DNA of 64,000 bases from Candidatus Promineifilum breve (GCF_900066015.1 NZ_LN890656.1:806001-870000), one strand, 5' to 3'; shown: positions 8,293 to 17,892, counted from the first letter of the stretch. The notes: generated by a model not told the origin, from the sequence alone. Translations and numbers: made by a program.

Positions 8293-10659
8293 ATGACCCA
8301 GCGAAAGGCCACGCGCCTGTTCCTCTTCACCATCGCGCTCGCCGCGCTGGCCTTTCAGCTGCCGGTCGGCGGCGCTCCCCTCGCCCCATCCGAGGGGAGC
8401 GCCGCCCCACGGCTGGAGAGCCACGTGCTGGTGAAGCTGGCGACGCCCGACGCGGCCGGGCCGGGCGGCCGCCGGCTGGAGCACATCTTCGGCGCTTGGT
8501 ATCGCCTCTTCCCGCTGCCGGGCGAGAAGGTCGGCGACCTGCTGGCCCCGACCGGCCTGGCCGCGGCCGACGACGGCGGGGCGATTCTGGCCCTGGAGCC
8601 GGACTTCGCCGCCTACCCCGACGCCGCGCCGCCCGACGCCACGTCGCCCAACGCCGCGTCGCCCAACGACCCGCTCTACCCCCGCCAATGGCACATGCCG
8701 CAGGTGGGGCTGGAGCAAGCCTGGGCAGCGACCACCGGCGCAGGCGTCGTGCTGGCCGTGCTCGATACGGGCGTGTCCATGCTGGGCGAGGACAGCCCCT
8801 GCGACCCGCTGGTGGCCGAATACGACGTTTTCAGCAACAGCAGCGCCCCCGGCGCGGCCCAGGATCAGTATAACCACGGCAGCCACGTGGCCGGCACGGC
8901 CGCCGGCTGCGCCGATAACGGTGTCGGCGTCGTCGGCGTGGCCCCCGCGGCCGGCGTCATGGCCGTCCAGGTGCTCAACGACAGCGGCAGCGGCTCCGAT
9001 TCGGCCGTGGCCGAGGGCATCGTCTGGGCCGCCGACCACGGCGCGCGGGTCATCAATATGTCGCTGGGCACGCCCTGCAACGCCCCCTGGCCCAATTGCA
9101 GCGCCGCCATCCTCAACGACGCCATCGCCTATGCCGCCGCGGCCGATGTGGTCATCGTGGCCTCGGCCGGCAACAGCAACTCCCAGTTCGCCGGCCGGCC
9201 GGGCAACCACCCCGAAATCATCGCCGTGTCGGCCATGCGCTACGATGGGGCGCGGGCGTCCTATAGCAACTACGGCACGGCCATCGATCTGGCCGCCCCC
9301 GGCGGGCAGACCGCGCTCGATCAGAACAACGACGGCTTCCCCGACGGCGTGCTCCAGGAGACGTTTAACCGCACGACCGACGTGTGGGGCTACTACTACT
9401 TCCAGGGCACGAGCATGGCCGCGCCCCACGTGGCCGGGGCGGCGGCGCTGCTGCGGGCCTGCGTGCCCGAGGCCGACCGCCACGCCGTGCGCGCCGCGCT
9501 GGAGACCTTCGCGCTCGACATGGGCGCGCCGGGCTTCGATACGACCTACGGCCACGGCTTTCTGCGCATCGATGACGCGCTGGCCGGGCTGGCCGCCGCC
9601 TATGGCCGCGACCCGGCGGCCAATTGCGCCCCCACCGGCCAGCCGCCGCCCTGCTACTCCGTCAGCGCCACGGCCGACGGGCCGGGCACGGTCACGGTGA
9701 CGGTGACGCCGCCCGATTGCGACCCCGACGGCGCAGAACCGTTTGACCTGTCGGCCTACCACTTCGGCAGCAGCCTGACTTTCAGCGCCACGCCCGACCC
9801 GGGCTATATCTTCAGCGGCTGGAGCGGCGACCTGAGCGGCACGACGACGCCCCTGTCGCGGCTGGTGACCCATGACCTGGCCGTGGTCGGCACGTTCGCC
9901 GAGGCGCCGCCGCCGCCGGTAGAGCCGGTGGTGCTGCTGAGCCTGCGGGCCGACGGCGGTGGGTTCGCCGACGAGGACGTGGTGCGCGACGACCCGGACG
10001 CGGGGCCGGCGCTGCTGTTCGACGGCTCAGCCCACGGGCTGGCGGCCGAGGACGTGGACGCGCTGGCCCGGCTGGGCAACGGCACGCTGCTGCTGAGCAC
10101 CGATGACGCGGTGAAGAATCTGCCCGGCATCGGCGCGGTGAAGGTCGATGACAGCGACGTGGTGGCCTATGACCCGGCCACCGGCCAGTATAGCTGGTAC
10201 TTCGACGGCTCCGACGTGGGCCTGACCACGAGCGCCGAGGACGTGGACGCCATCGCCCTGTTGCCCGACGGCCGGCTGCTGATCTCGACCACGGGCAACG
10301 TCAGCGTGCCCGGCGTGGCCGCGGCCGATGAGGACGTGCTGGCCTTCAACGGCACGCTCGGCTCGGCCACCACCAGCGGGTCGTGGTCGCTCTATCTGGA
10401 TGGCAGCGATCTGTCGGCCGGGCTGGGTGACGTGGACGGTTTAGCTTTTGCGCCGGGCGGGGGCCTGCTGGGCGTGGTCTATCTGTCGGCCGACGCGACG
10501 GTGACGCTGGGCGGCCAGACGATGGTTCCCGGCGACGTGTTCAGTTGCGCCCCGACCAGCCTGGGGGCCAACACCGTCTGCCCCGCCATCAGCCCCTTCT
10601 ATGCCGCGGCGAGCAATGGGTTGGCGGGGGCGGATGTGGATGGGGTTGAGGTAGAGTAG
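8293..10659 (+). CDS. Secreted S8 (subtilisin-like) serine protease
   Basis: 788 residues. Signal peptide (residues ~1-28), propeptide-like segment, then the S8 domain with Asp158 (VLAVLDTG), His195 (HGSHVAGT), oxyanion Asn294 (SAGNSNS) and Ser374 (GTSMAAPHVAG). A calcium-loop-like DQNNDGFPDG insertion sits at 343-352. After the protease come a bacterial-repeat beta domain (FSATPDPGYIFSGWSGDLSG) and about three FDGSDVGL-type modules like those of the preceding lipoprotein. All catalytic residues are present. The TAG stop is the first heptad (TAGCGGG) of the hairpin that separates it from the convergent next gene. Confidence 0.93.
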   Translation: MTQRKATRLFLFTIALAALAFQLPVGGAPLAPSEGSAAPRLESHVLVKLATPDAAGPGGRRLEHIFGAWYRLFPLPGEKVGDLLAPTGLAAADDGGAILALEPDFAAYPDAAPPDATSPNAASPNDPLYPRQWHMPQVGLEQAWAATTGAGVVLAVLDTGVSMLGEDSPCDPLVAEYDVFSNSSAPGAAQDQYNHGSHVAGTAAGCADNGVGVVGVAPAAGVMAVQVLNDSGSGSDSAVAEGIVWAADHGARVINMSLGTPCNAPWPNCSAAILNDAIAYAAAADVVIVASAGNSNSQFAGRPGNHPEIIAVSAMRYDGARASYSNYGTAIDLAAPGGQTALDQNNDGFPDGVLQETFNRTTDVWGYYYFQGTSMAAPHVAGAAALLRACVPEADRHAVRAALETFALDMGAPGFDTTYGHGFLRIDDALAGLAAAYGRDPAANCAPTGQPPPCYSVSATADGPGTVTVTVTPPDCDPDGAEPFDLSAYHFGSSLTFSATPDPGYIFSGWSGDLSGTTTPLSRLVTHDLAVVGTFAEAPPPPVEPVVLLSLRADGGGFADEDVVRDDPDAGPALLFDGSAHGLAAEDVDALARLGNGTLLLSTDDAVKNLPGIGAVKVDDSDVVAYDPATGQYSWYFDGSDVGLTTSAEDVDAIALLPDGRLLISTTGNVSVPGVAAADEDVLAFNGTLGSATTSGSWSLYLDGSDLSAGLGDVDGLAFAPGGGLLGVVYLSADATVTLGGQTMVPGDVFSCAPTSLGANTVCPAISPFYAAASNGLAGADVDGVEVE

Positions 10660-10753
10660 CGGGTAGCGGGTGGCGGGTGGCGAGTTGCGCCACCCGCCAC
10701 CCGCCACCCGCCACCCGCCACCCGCCACCCGCCACCCGCCACCCGCTACTCTA
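10652..10753. repeat. Heptad inverted repeat, TGGCGGG family
   Basis: Lies between convergent genes. The left arm reads TAGCGGG TAGCGGG TGGCGGG TGGCGAG, beginning with the protease stop codon; the right arm is a run of CCACCCG units ending next to the stop of the minus-strand gene. It could form a long GC-rich hairpin and act as a bidirectional terminator. Confidence 0.9.
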
Positions 10754-11980
10754 AGGAATATAAACCCGATAGATCGGCTTGCTATCCTCGTACGAGCCGA
10801 GATAGAGCGTCCCGTCGGCCGCCTCGCCGAAGGTGGTGAAGATGCCCTCCGGCCGCATCCCCAGCGACGTCGATTGCCACGTGTCGCCCACCAGACTGAG
10901 CGCGTACACGTCCCGCGTGCACATATCGCCGTAGATGAAGCGGCCGTCGTCAGGATTCGTGGGCGGACGGTAGACCCGACCGGCGATGACGGCGCAGACC
11001 GGGCTGGCCTCGTGGGCGTATTGGTAGATGGGCGGCGTGAATGGCCTCTGACACACCATCTCGTTGACAAATTGCCAATAGAACAGCGATCCCTCCAGGC
11101 ACGGCCAGCCGTAATTGTCCGCGCCGCTCAGCGACAACAGATTGATCTCCTCCCAGGTGTCCTGACCCACGTCGCCGATGAATAGTTGATTGCGGGCCGC
11201 GTCCATGGCGATCCGCCACGGGTTGCGCAGGCCAGAGGCCACAATGTCCGGCCGCACGAAGACCCGCGCGTCGCCGGTGATGGCCCGCGGAACCTGGTTC
11301 ACGTCCAGACGGACGATCTTGCCCTTGTAGCTGTCCTCCTGCTGGGCGACGAGAAAGCCGGCATCATCGCCCAGGCTGGCATAGAGCACGTCATTGCGCG
11401 GGTCAAACTCCAGCGCGCCCCCTTTGTGGACGGTGGAGTCTTGGCTTTCGATGAGCAACCGCGTCTCGGAGCCGGCGTCGGCGACGTTGGCATCGCTGCC
11501 GACGCGGTAGCGGGCCAGGATGTAATCCACGTCGCGCTCTACGCCGTTGTCGTGGCCGATGGTGTAGGTGACGTAGAAAAAGCCGAAACCCGGCGAAGCG
11601 GGGTCGCTATAGCCGGGGTGGAAGGCCAGGTCGAACAGACCGTACTCGCCGCCGGTGGCTAGAATGCGGTCAGTTATGTCAAGAAAAACCGAGATGCGGC
11701 CATCGGGCTGCATCACCTTGATCAGCCCGGCCAGTTCGGCCACAAACAGGCGCGTGTCGCCGGCGTGGGTGATGGCCGTCACCTGGGTGAAGCCTTCCCC
11801 GACGGGCGTCAACGACAGCGCCGGGCGGCCGATGATGACCGGCAGATCGATCACGCTCGATTGGGCCACCTCTCCGGGCGGCGACGCGACGGCGGCCAGG
11901 CGGCCCGTCAGGAGCAGCAATAGCCATAGCGGCGCAATGAGGCGGGTAACAAGATGGGATTTGGTTGTCGTGGTTATCAT
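10751..11980 (-). CDS. Secreted PQQ-dependent sugar dehydrogenase-like propeller protein
   Basis: 409 residues from the ATG at 11980, which opens a signal peptide (SHLVTRLIAPLWLLLLLTGRLAAVA). The body follows the glucose/sorbosone dehydrogenase propeller: FTQVTAITHAGDTRLFVAE, GLFDLAFHPGYSD, DSTVHKGGALEFDP, YKGKIVRLD, ASGLRNPWRIAMD, LFIGDVGQDTWEEINLL and NYGWPCLEG. It probably oxidises a sugar or other carbohydrate in the envelope with PQQ; the substrate is unknown. The reading frame stays open upstream to 12415, but that part overlaps the preceding gene. It ends abruptly in RVYIP with a TAG that abuts the hairpin, possibly truncating a longer C-terminal motif. Confidence 0.87.
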   Translation of the reverse strand: MITTTTKSHLVTRLIAPLWLLLLLTGRLAAVASPPGEVAQSSVIDLPVIIGRPALSLTPVGEGFTQVTAITHAGDTRLFVAELAGLIKVMQPDGRISVFLDITDRILATGGEYGLFDLAFHPGYSDPASPGFGFFYVTYTIGHDNGVERDVDYILARYRVGSDANVADAGSETRLLIESQDSTVHKGGALEFDPRNDVLYASLGDDAGFLVAQQEDSYKGKIVRLDVNQVPRAITGDARVFVRPDIVASGLRNPWRIAMDAARNQLFIGDVGQDTWEEINLLSLSGADNYGWPCLEGSLFYWQFVNEMVCQRPFTPPIYQYAHEASPVCAVIAGRVYRPPTNPDDGRFIYGDMCTRDVYALSLVGDTWQSTSLGMRPEGIFTTFGEAADGTLYLGSYEDSKPIYRVYIP

Positions 11981-12022
11981 AGGTTTAATTGTCAGGCTCT
12001 GGGGGAGAGGGGGGCGGGGGAC

Positions 12023-12106
12023 GGGTAGCGGGTGGCGAGTAGCGAGTGGCGGGTTAGGAACGCGCCACTCGCCACTCACCACTCGCCACGTGCCACTCGC
12101 TACTCC
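12023..12106. repeat. Heptad inverted repeat, TGGCGAG family
   Basis: Hairpin of TAGCGAG/TGGCGGG units against CCACTCG units, between two minus-strand genes. The stop codon of the upstream gene (TAG at 12102-12100) is the first heptad of the arm (TAGCGAG). Confidence 0.88.
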
Positions 12107-13983
12107 CCAATCACGACCGGCAAATTGGTGTTCCAGGCCGGCGCGGGGCGGGTGGCCGTGGGCGTCGGCGTGGCCGTCGCCACGAGCGTGCCGGTGGGGG
12201 TGGCTGTCGGCGTGGCCGTGATGGTCGGCGTGGCTGTAGTCGTCGCCGTCGCTGTCGCTGTGGGCGTGGCCGTCGCTGTGGGCGTGGGCGTGGCGAGCGC
12301 GGGCTGATATTCCAGCGCGCCGATGTCGCATTCGGTGTCGCCGACACTGCCCGCGCCGTTGTAGTTGCGCGGGAAGCCGCGCTGATCGACGCCATCGAGC
12401 GGCGCGCCCAGGCAATCGGGGCTGGGGGCGCGGTCGCGGGCCGGGCTGCCGGTCGGCAGGTTGTGGGTCAGCGTTGGGCCGCCGTTGTCGCTCAACGGGC
12501 CGAGAATCGACAACAGCCCCACCGACGGCAGAATGTCGGTCGGCCCGGCATAAAAGCCGTTGATGCCTTCGATGCCGCTATGGCCGAAAATATTGTAGTT
12601 GTTGACCTCGACGCCATTGGGGCAATATTCCGGATAGAGGATGTTGACTTCGCCGCCGACGTTGCCGGAGATCAGCGACCGGTGCAAGGTTGTCCTTTGG
12701 ATGACGTAGATGTTCTCACAGGTGGTCACCACGCCGCCACCCAGGTTCTCGGTAATAGTGCTGTTGACGATGGTCAGTTGATAGAAATTAACCAGTCCGC
12801 CGCCATAGCGGCCGGCTTCGTTGCCGCTGATGGTGCTGTTGATGACGGTCATCTCGTCGCTGTTGCTCAGCCCGCCGCCGGTGGCGAAGTAGTCGTAGCC
12901 GTAGCCGTTGACCGCGTGGTTATCCGTGAAGGTGCTGCCGGCAATGGTGGCCGGGCCGGACGATTCGAGGCCGCCGCCGCCGGCAAAGTAGTCGGAGTTT
13001 GCCTCGTTGTTGCTCACGGTGCTGTTGATGAGGGCCAGCGTGCCGCCGTCGTTGTAGATGCCGCCGCCGAAGGCATAGGCGTACTGTTTGGAGGCATAGG
13101 TCTGGTTGCCGCTGATCAGGCTATCGATGATGACCACGCTGCCCGGGTCGCTGTTGATGAGGCCGCCGCCCCAGGCGGAGCGGGAGCCAAAGGCCGAATT
13201 ATCGGTCAGGCTGCTGCCGCTGATGGTCAACTGGCCGCGGTTTTCGATGCCGCCGCCGATGGCGTGGTAACTGGCGACGATGTTATCGGTCACGGTGACG
13301 CCGGTCAGGGTCAGGCTGCCCTCGTTGAAGATGCCCGCGCCGCCGTAGTCGGCGTAATAGGCCAGGTCGTCGTCATTGAGCCGGCCGCCGCTGATGGTCG
13401 TGTCGTTGAGGGTCAGGTTGCCCCGCTTGCCCACGGCCAGCACGCGCAAATAGGGCGCGGCCGAGGCGCGGCCGATGGTCGCGCCGTGGCCGTTGATGGT
13501 CACTGTGCTGCTGATCCACGGCAGGCCGAGCGGGCCGACATTGCCCTCGTTGCGGGGCACGAGCAGGGTGAATGTGCCGTTGGCCGGCAACTCAATCGTA
13601 TCCGCGCCATTGGGGTTGCCGGCGGCGCAATCGGCATGGCGCAGGCCGTCGTCCTTATCGTTGGCGTTGTCGATGGCCTCGATGAGCGCGCATTGGCCGT
13701 CGGCGGCGACCGCGACCGCGCCGTCGGCCACGGTGATCGTCTGCTGGGGGGCGGCCCGCGCGCCGGGATCGGCCAGGGCCAGCAACAACGCCGCCCCGGC
13801 CAGCGTCAGGGCCGCCCGCCGCGCCAGTTGCGCCCGCCAGCGGCGCGGCCGTTGCCGCAGCCGGGCGTAGTGGTAGGCGAAGCGTTCGATCAGGCCGTCG
13901 CGCCGCAGCAGGGCCACCGGCCAGAGATGGCGCGGCGCGGGTTGTGGGTCAATGGGTGCCGGGGTCGGATGGGGTTGGTTCAC
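12100..13983 (-). CDS. Surface beta-helix protein with CSLREA-like motif (choice-of-anchor Q type)
   Basis: About 627 residues from GTG 13983, chosen because CAGGAG lies nine bases upstream; the frame is open to GTG 14013. An unusually long N-region (~45 residues, RFAYHYARLRQRPRRWR...) precedes one hydrophobic signal segment (AALTLAGAALLLALA). Then come the CSLREA-like motif (QCALIEAIDNANDKDDG), a long right-handed beta-helix with rungs such as GGGIYNDGGTLALINSTVSNNEA, and the closing choice-of-anchor Q region (DNGGPTLTHNLPTGSPARDRAPSPDC, GVDQRGFPRN). A Thr/Pro/Ala linker leads to a terminal NLPVVIGE. Probably an exported surface protein. The N-terminal half resembles the protein at 54198-56099. 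Confidence 0.88.
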   Translation of the reverse strand: MNQPHPTPAPIDPQPAPRHLWPVALLRRDGLIERFAYHYARLRQRPRRWRAQLARRAALTLAGAALLLALADPGARAAPQQTITVADGAVAVAADGQCALIEAIDNANDKDDGLRHADCAAGNPNGADTIELPANGTFTLLVPRNEGNVGPLGLPWISSTVTINGHGATIGRASAAPYLRVLAVGKRGNLTLNDTTISGGRLNDDDLAYYADYGGAGIFNEGSLTLTGVTVTDNIVASYHAIGGGIENRGQLTISGSSLTDNSAFGSRSAWGGGLINSDPGSVVIIDSLISGNQTYASKQYAYAFGGGIYNDGGTLALINSTVSNNEANSDYFAGGGGLESSGPATIAGSTFTDNHAVNGYGYDYFATGGGLSNSDEMTVINSTISGNEAGRYGGGLVNFYQLTIVNSTITENLGGGVVTTCENIYVIQRTTLHRSLISGNVGGEVNILYPEYCPNGVEVNNYNIFGHSGIEGINGFYAGPTDILPSVGLLSILGPLSDNGGPTLTHNLPTGSPARDRAPSPDCLGAPLDGVDQRGFPRNYNGAGSVGDTECDIGALEYQPALATPTPTATATPTATATATTTATPTITATPTATPTGTLVATATPTPTATRPAPAWNTNLPVVIGE

Positions 13984-14070
13984 CGCGTATGTCTCCTGAG
14001 CGCCCCCGGCCACAAGTAAGCGTTGGGGGCCTGGGTGGGATTATGGCCTGAATGTGGGCGAACGGCCAAT

Positions 14071-14514
14071 CTAGGACGACCCGCTCCCCTGCTCCCCTGC
14101 CCCCCTGCTCCCCTGCACCCTTTCTCCCCGCCCCCACCACCACCAAACCCCCGCCCGCCACGCCACCATCGTCGCCCCGCCCAGGCTCAGCAACACGATC
14201 ATAAACACCAAAATGATCGACGCCTGCCCACGCAGCAGGGCGCGCAGGATGAGGCCCAGCGGCGCGGCGATGAGCCAGGCGGCCAGGACGCGGCCGAGCC
14301 ACGGCCGCCAATGGCCCGACGGCCGCCGCAATGCCCCCAGCGCCCCGGCGGCCACGACCCACGGCACGGCCAGGGCCAATGTCGTGGTCAGCAAGCTGGG
14401 CAGCGCGGCCACAATGGGCATGTCGTGGTCGCGCTGGCCGATGAAGACGAACAATAATAAGACAAGCAGGTCGCCCAGCAGGAGGCGGAGATTGATGGGT
14501 TGTCGGATATTCAT
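14071..14514 (-). CDS. DUF3054 family membrane protein with repeat-derived tail
   Basis: 147 residues with four hydrophobic segments (LLLGDLLVLLLFVFIG; LLTTTLALAVPWVVAAGAL; VLAAWLIAAPLGLILRAL; SIILVFMIVLLSLGGATMVAW), matching DUF3054 integral membrane proteins of unknown function. After the family domain ends (about residue 128) the last ~19 residues (GERVQGSRGAGEQGSGSS) are encoded by a GCAGGGGAGCAGGGG octad repeat running into the stop. The tail looks acquired from the repeat rather than ancestral. Confidence 0.82.
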   Translation of the reverse strand: MNIRQPINLRLLLGDLLVLLLFVFIGQRDHDMPIVAALPSLLTTTLALAVPWVVAAGALGALRRPSGHWRPWLGRVLAAWLIAAPLGLILRALLRGQASIILVFMIVLLSLGGATMVAWRAGVWWWWGRGERVQGSRGAGEQGSGSS

Positions 14515-14756
14515 TCAGTTATTGGGGCCGGTGTGGGCGGCCAACGTAACCTTATCCACTATGGGGGTAGAGGGCAAATGGTGGGGGGCGACAGGGCGGG
14601 ATACCATCCCGCCCTACAAGGGGAGCGACTGACTCTCCCCTGCCCCCCTGCCCCCCTGCCCCCCTGCTCCCTGATCCAATCCCCCATTCCTCACGTATAT
14701 ACCATTGCCGGCTTTTCCGCCGGTAAGTCTTCACACGCGCATAGGATGGAGGTTTT
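14515..14756. other. Divergent intergenic region
   Basis: 242 bases between divergent genes. It contains a short perfect hairpin AGGGCGGGAT...ATCCCGCCCT near 14595-14620 and a single octad arm of CCCCCCTG units (14637-14670). A TATATACC stretch near 14695 may be the -10 region of the CHRD gene. Confidence 0.5.
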
Positions 14757-17700
14757 ATGCAACAGACTGAATCAATGCCCCGACACCGCCGCCCACACCT
14801 TGTTTCTTCCCGACTCGTCAGCCTGACCCTGCTGGCGGCCCTGGTCGCCCTGTTCCTGCTGGCCCTGGCTCCCGCCCAGGCCGCCCCCACCACCCAGGCC
14901 GCCCCGGCCGCCGCCGCCGACTGGACGGTCGTGGCCGACGGGCTGGCCAATCCGCGCCACCTGACCTTCGGCCCCGACGGCGCGCTCTACGTGGCCGAGG
15001 CCGGCGCCGGCGGCGACGGCATCTGCATCACCGGCCCCGAAGGCGACCCCATCTGCTATGGGGCCAGTGGGGCCGTCACCCAGATTGAGTTTGACGCCGC
15101 CATGGCCCCCACCGGCCAGTCGCAACTCATCACCGGCCTGCCCTCGCTGGGCGTCGAGGGCACGGGCAACAACGCCGCCGGCGTCAACGGCCTGGCCTTC
15201 AACGGCGACGATTTGTACCTGGTCACCGGACTGGGGGCCAACCCCAACCTGCGCGACCCCGGCGGCGCGCTGGAAACGGTCGGCGCTAACTTCGCCCAAC
15301 TCATGGCCGCCGGCCCCGGCGACAGCTTCACCAACTGGGTCGATGTAGGCGACTACGAGCTGGCCGAGAACCCGGCCGAAGACCAGATCGACACCAACCC
15401 GTTCGACCTGACCCGCATCAGCGGCGGCTATCTGGTGGTCGATGCCGGCGGCAACAGCCTGCTCCAGGTGACCGACGGCGGCGTCATCTCCACCGTGGCG
15501 ACCTTCCCGGCGCGCATGGTCGAAGCCCCGACCGGCGGCATGATGCCCATGGACGCCGTGCCCACCTCGGTCACTGTGGGGCCGGATGGGGCCTATTACG
15601 TCACCCAATTGACCGGCTTCCCCTTCCCGCGCGGCGGGGCCAACGTCTGGCGCGTTGAGCCGGGCAGCGAGCCCACAATCTATGCCGGGGGCTTCACCAA
15701 TATCCTCGATGCCGCCTTCGCCGCCGACGGCAGCCTCTACGTGCTGGAGATGTTCCGCAACAGTATGCTCAGCGGCGACCCGACCGGGGCCATCACCCGC
15801 GTCTGGCCCGACGGCCGCCGCGCCGTGGTCGCCCGCGAGGGGCTGATCACCCCCACCGGCCTGACCATCGGCCCCGACCACGCGCTGTACGTGTCCAACT
15901 TCGGCACCAGCGCCACCGCCGGGCAGGTCGTGCGCATCCCCACCGCCGTGAGCGAGGCCACCCAGTTCAGCGCCTGGCTCAGCGGCGATGCGGAGACACC
16001 ACCGGTGGAGACGCCGGCCTCGGGCGTGGCCCGCTTCACGCTGGCCGAGGGCGGTCTGCTGAGCTACGAGATCGCCGTGCGCGCCATCGGCGCGGCCGAG
16101 CCGATCACCGCCGCCCATATTCACGAAGGCGCGCCTGGCGAGGCCGGCCCGCCCATCTTCACCCTGTTCCCGCAGAACGACGACGACTTCGACCCCGAGA
16201 ATCCGCTCATCGGCATGGTCGATCTCACCGACGAGCAGGTCGCCACGCTGCTGGCCGGCAACTACTACGTCAACGTCCACACCGGCGACTTCCCGGCGGG
16301 CGAGATTCGCGGCCAGATCTACCCGGCCCACACCACGGCCTGGAGCGCCATGCTGTCGGGGGCCAACGAAGTGCCCCACGTCCATAGCCCGGCCACCGGC
16401 CAGGCCTACGTGACGCTGAGCGCCGACATGAGTACGCTCTATTACCGCGTGCTGGTGGCCGACATCCACGGCGTGACCATGGCCCACTTCCACGAGGCCC
16501 CGGCCGGCGAAAACGGCCCGGTCGTCTTCCCCATCTTCACTGGTGGGCCGCCGCCGTTCGACGCCCACAACCCGGTCAGCGGCATGGTGGCAGATTTGGA
16601 TATCACTGTCGTGGCCGCGCTGGCCGCCGGCGACCACTACGTCAACGTCCACACCACCGCCCACCCCGGCGGCGAGATTCGCGGCCAGGTGGGCATGGCG
16701 ACACCGCGCGCGGCCTACCACGCCCTGCTGAGCGGGGCCGAGGAAGTGCCGCCGGTGGACAGCGACGGCCTGGGCGTGGGGCGCTACTGGCTGTCGCCCG
16801 ACCTGAGCACGCTCGATTTCTATCTGGCCGTGGACGCCATCGATAACCTGACCGCCGCCCATCTCCACACCGGCTGGGTGGGCATGAACGGCCCGGTGGC
16901 GATTCCGCTATATGCCGGCGGCGGCTCGTTCGCGCCGGGCAGCCCCGTCAGCGGCCTGGCGATGCTGTCGCCGCAGCAGGTGCTCGACCTGTGGACCGGC
17001 TACTACTACACCAACGTCCACAGCAGCGACGTCCCCAGCGGCGAGATTCGCGGCCAGACCGAGGGCGCGTCGCTCTTCGGGGCCGGCCTGAACGGCAACA
17101 ACGAAGTGCCGCCCAACGGCAGCGCGGGCACTGGCCGGGCCGTGCTGGCCCTCAGCGACGACGCCACTAGCCTCTACTGGCGGGTCATGGTCAGCGATCT
17201 GGAGCACATCACCGCCGCCCACATCCACAAGGGGCTGCCCGGCGAGAATGGCCCGCCGGTCATCACCCTGTTCGCCGGGTCGCCGCCGCCGTTCGACGAG
17301 CAGAACCCGATCAGCGGCAGCGCGATGGTCAGCGACGCCAACATCTTCGACATGCTGGCCGGGCGTTACTACGTCAACGTGCACACCAGCCACCTGCCGG
17401 ACGGCGAAATCCGCGGCCAGGTGGGGGCGCGCACCCCGCAAACGATGTTCTCGGCCCATCTGGACGGCGCGCAGGAAGTGGGGCCGGTGGACACCGAGGC
17501 CAGCGGCGAAGGGCACTTCACGCTGGATCCGCGGCGTAACGTGCTCCACCACTTCGTGTCCATCAGCGACATCGACAACGTGACCGCGGCCCACATCCAC
17601 AAAGGCCCCGTCGGCGTCAACGGGCCGGTGGTCTTCCCGCTCTATCTGGGTGGGCCGCTACCGTTCGGCCCCGATAACCCCATCGGCGGCGGCCACGCGC

Positions 17701-17843
17701 TGGGCGCGGAGAACCTGGTCGATCTGCTGACGGCGTTCTACTACGTCAACGTCCACACGACCGACCACCCGTCGGGCGAAATACGCGGCCAGATCATGGC
17801 CGACGCCTACATGGCCCATCTCCCGGCCCTCGTGAACGACTAG
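14757..17843 (+). CDS. Secreted ScyD/ScyE-like propeller with five CHRD domains
   Basis: 1028 residues. Signal peptide ending AQA (about residue 42). Residues ~55-400 form a ScyD/ScyE-like propeller (ADGLANPRHLTFGPDGALYVAEAG; GYLVVDAGGNSLLQV; TGLTIGPDHALYVSNFG). Then five consecutive CHRD domains of ~120 residues, each with the hallmarks ITAAHIH, YYVNVHT and GEIRGQ. CHRD domains are immunoglobulin-like and occur in secreted proteins; their bacterial role is largely unknown. GGAGG precedes the ATG. It ends in AYMAHLPALVND, similar to the C-terminal LPVV-type ends of neighbouring secreted proteins. Confidence 0.92.
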   Translation: MQQTESMPRHRRPHLVSSRLVSLTLLAALVALFLLALAPAQAAPTTQAAPAAAADWTVVADGLANPRHLTFGPDGALYVAEAGAGGDGICITGPEGDPICYGASGAVTQIEFDAAMAPTGQSQLITGLPSLGVEGTGNNAAGVNGLAFNGDDLYLVTGLGANPNLRDPGGALETVGANFAQLMAAGPGDSFTNWVDVGDYELAENPAEDQIDTNPFDLTRISGGYLVVDAGGNSLLQVTDGGVISTVATFPARMVEAPTGGMMPMDAVPTSVTVGPDGAYYVTQLTGFPFPRGGANVWRVEPGSEPTIYAGGFTNILDAAFAADGSLYVLEMFRNSMLSGDPTGAITRVWPDGRRAVVAREGLITPTGLTIGPDHALYVSNFGTSATAGQVVRIPTAVSEATQFSAWLSGDAETPPVETPASGVARFTLAEGGLLSYEIAVRAIGAAEPITAAHIHEGAPGEAGPPIFTLFPQNDDDFDPENPLIGMVDLTDEQVATLLAGNYYVNVHTGDFPAGEIRGQIYPAHTTAWSAMLSGANEVPHVHSPATGQAYVTLSADMSTLYYRVLVADIHGVTMAHFHEAPAGENGPVVFPIFTGGPPPFDAHNPVSGMVADLDITVVAALAAGDHYVNVHTTAHPGGEIRGQVGMATPRAAYHALLSGAEEVPPVDSDGLGVGRYWLSPDLSTLDFYLAVDAIDNLTAAHLHTGWVGMNGPVAIPLYAGGGSFAPGSPVSGLAMLSPQQVLDLWTGYYYTNVHSSDVPSGEIRGQTEGASLFGAGLNGNNEVPPNGSAGTGRAVLALSDDATSLYWRVMVSDLEHITAAHIHKGLPGENGPPVITLFAGSPPPFDEQNPISGSAMVSDANIFDMLAGRYYVNVHTSHLPDGEIRGQVGARTPQTMFSAHLDGAQEVGPVDTEASGEGHFTLDPRRNVLHHFVSISDIDNVTAAHIHKGPVGVNGPVVFPLYLGGPLPFGPDNPIGGGHALGAENLVDLLTAFYYVNVHTTDHPSGEIRGQIMADAYMAHLPALVND

Positions 17844-17860
17844 AGTAATCGTGTTTAATG

Positions 17861-17892
17861 GGGCGGCGTCGGCTTCAATCCCGACGCCGCCC
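17861..17892 (+). terminator. GC hairpin after the CHRD gene
   Basis: GGGCGGCGTCGG pairs with CCGACGCCGCCC around a CTTCAATC loop, 18 bases after the stop. There is no T-run, but CCCCCTG octads follow. Probable terminator. Confidence 0.6.

Noticed and set aside
8164-9873. 569-codon minus-strand open frame
   Set aside because: Antisense to the subtilisin gene, which has a complete catalytic triad.
10652-10753. Group II intron or IS element end as explanation of the hairpins
   Set aside because: No transposase, reverse transcriptase or target-site duplication is visible around any hairpin in the window.
12160-12300. G-rich plus-strand microsatellite as regulatory repeat
   Set aside because: It is the coding DNA of the Thr/Pro/Ala linker of the minus-strand CSLREA protein.
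11981-12415. Upstream extension of the sugar-dehydrogenase-like frame to 554 codons
   Set aside because: The extra part overlaps the preceding gene out of frame and the hairpin repeat; the signal peptide starts at 11980.
14772-16868. 698-codon minus-strand open frame
   Set aside because: Antisense to the CHRD protein, whose signal peptide and five domains are unambiguous.
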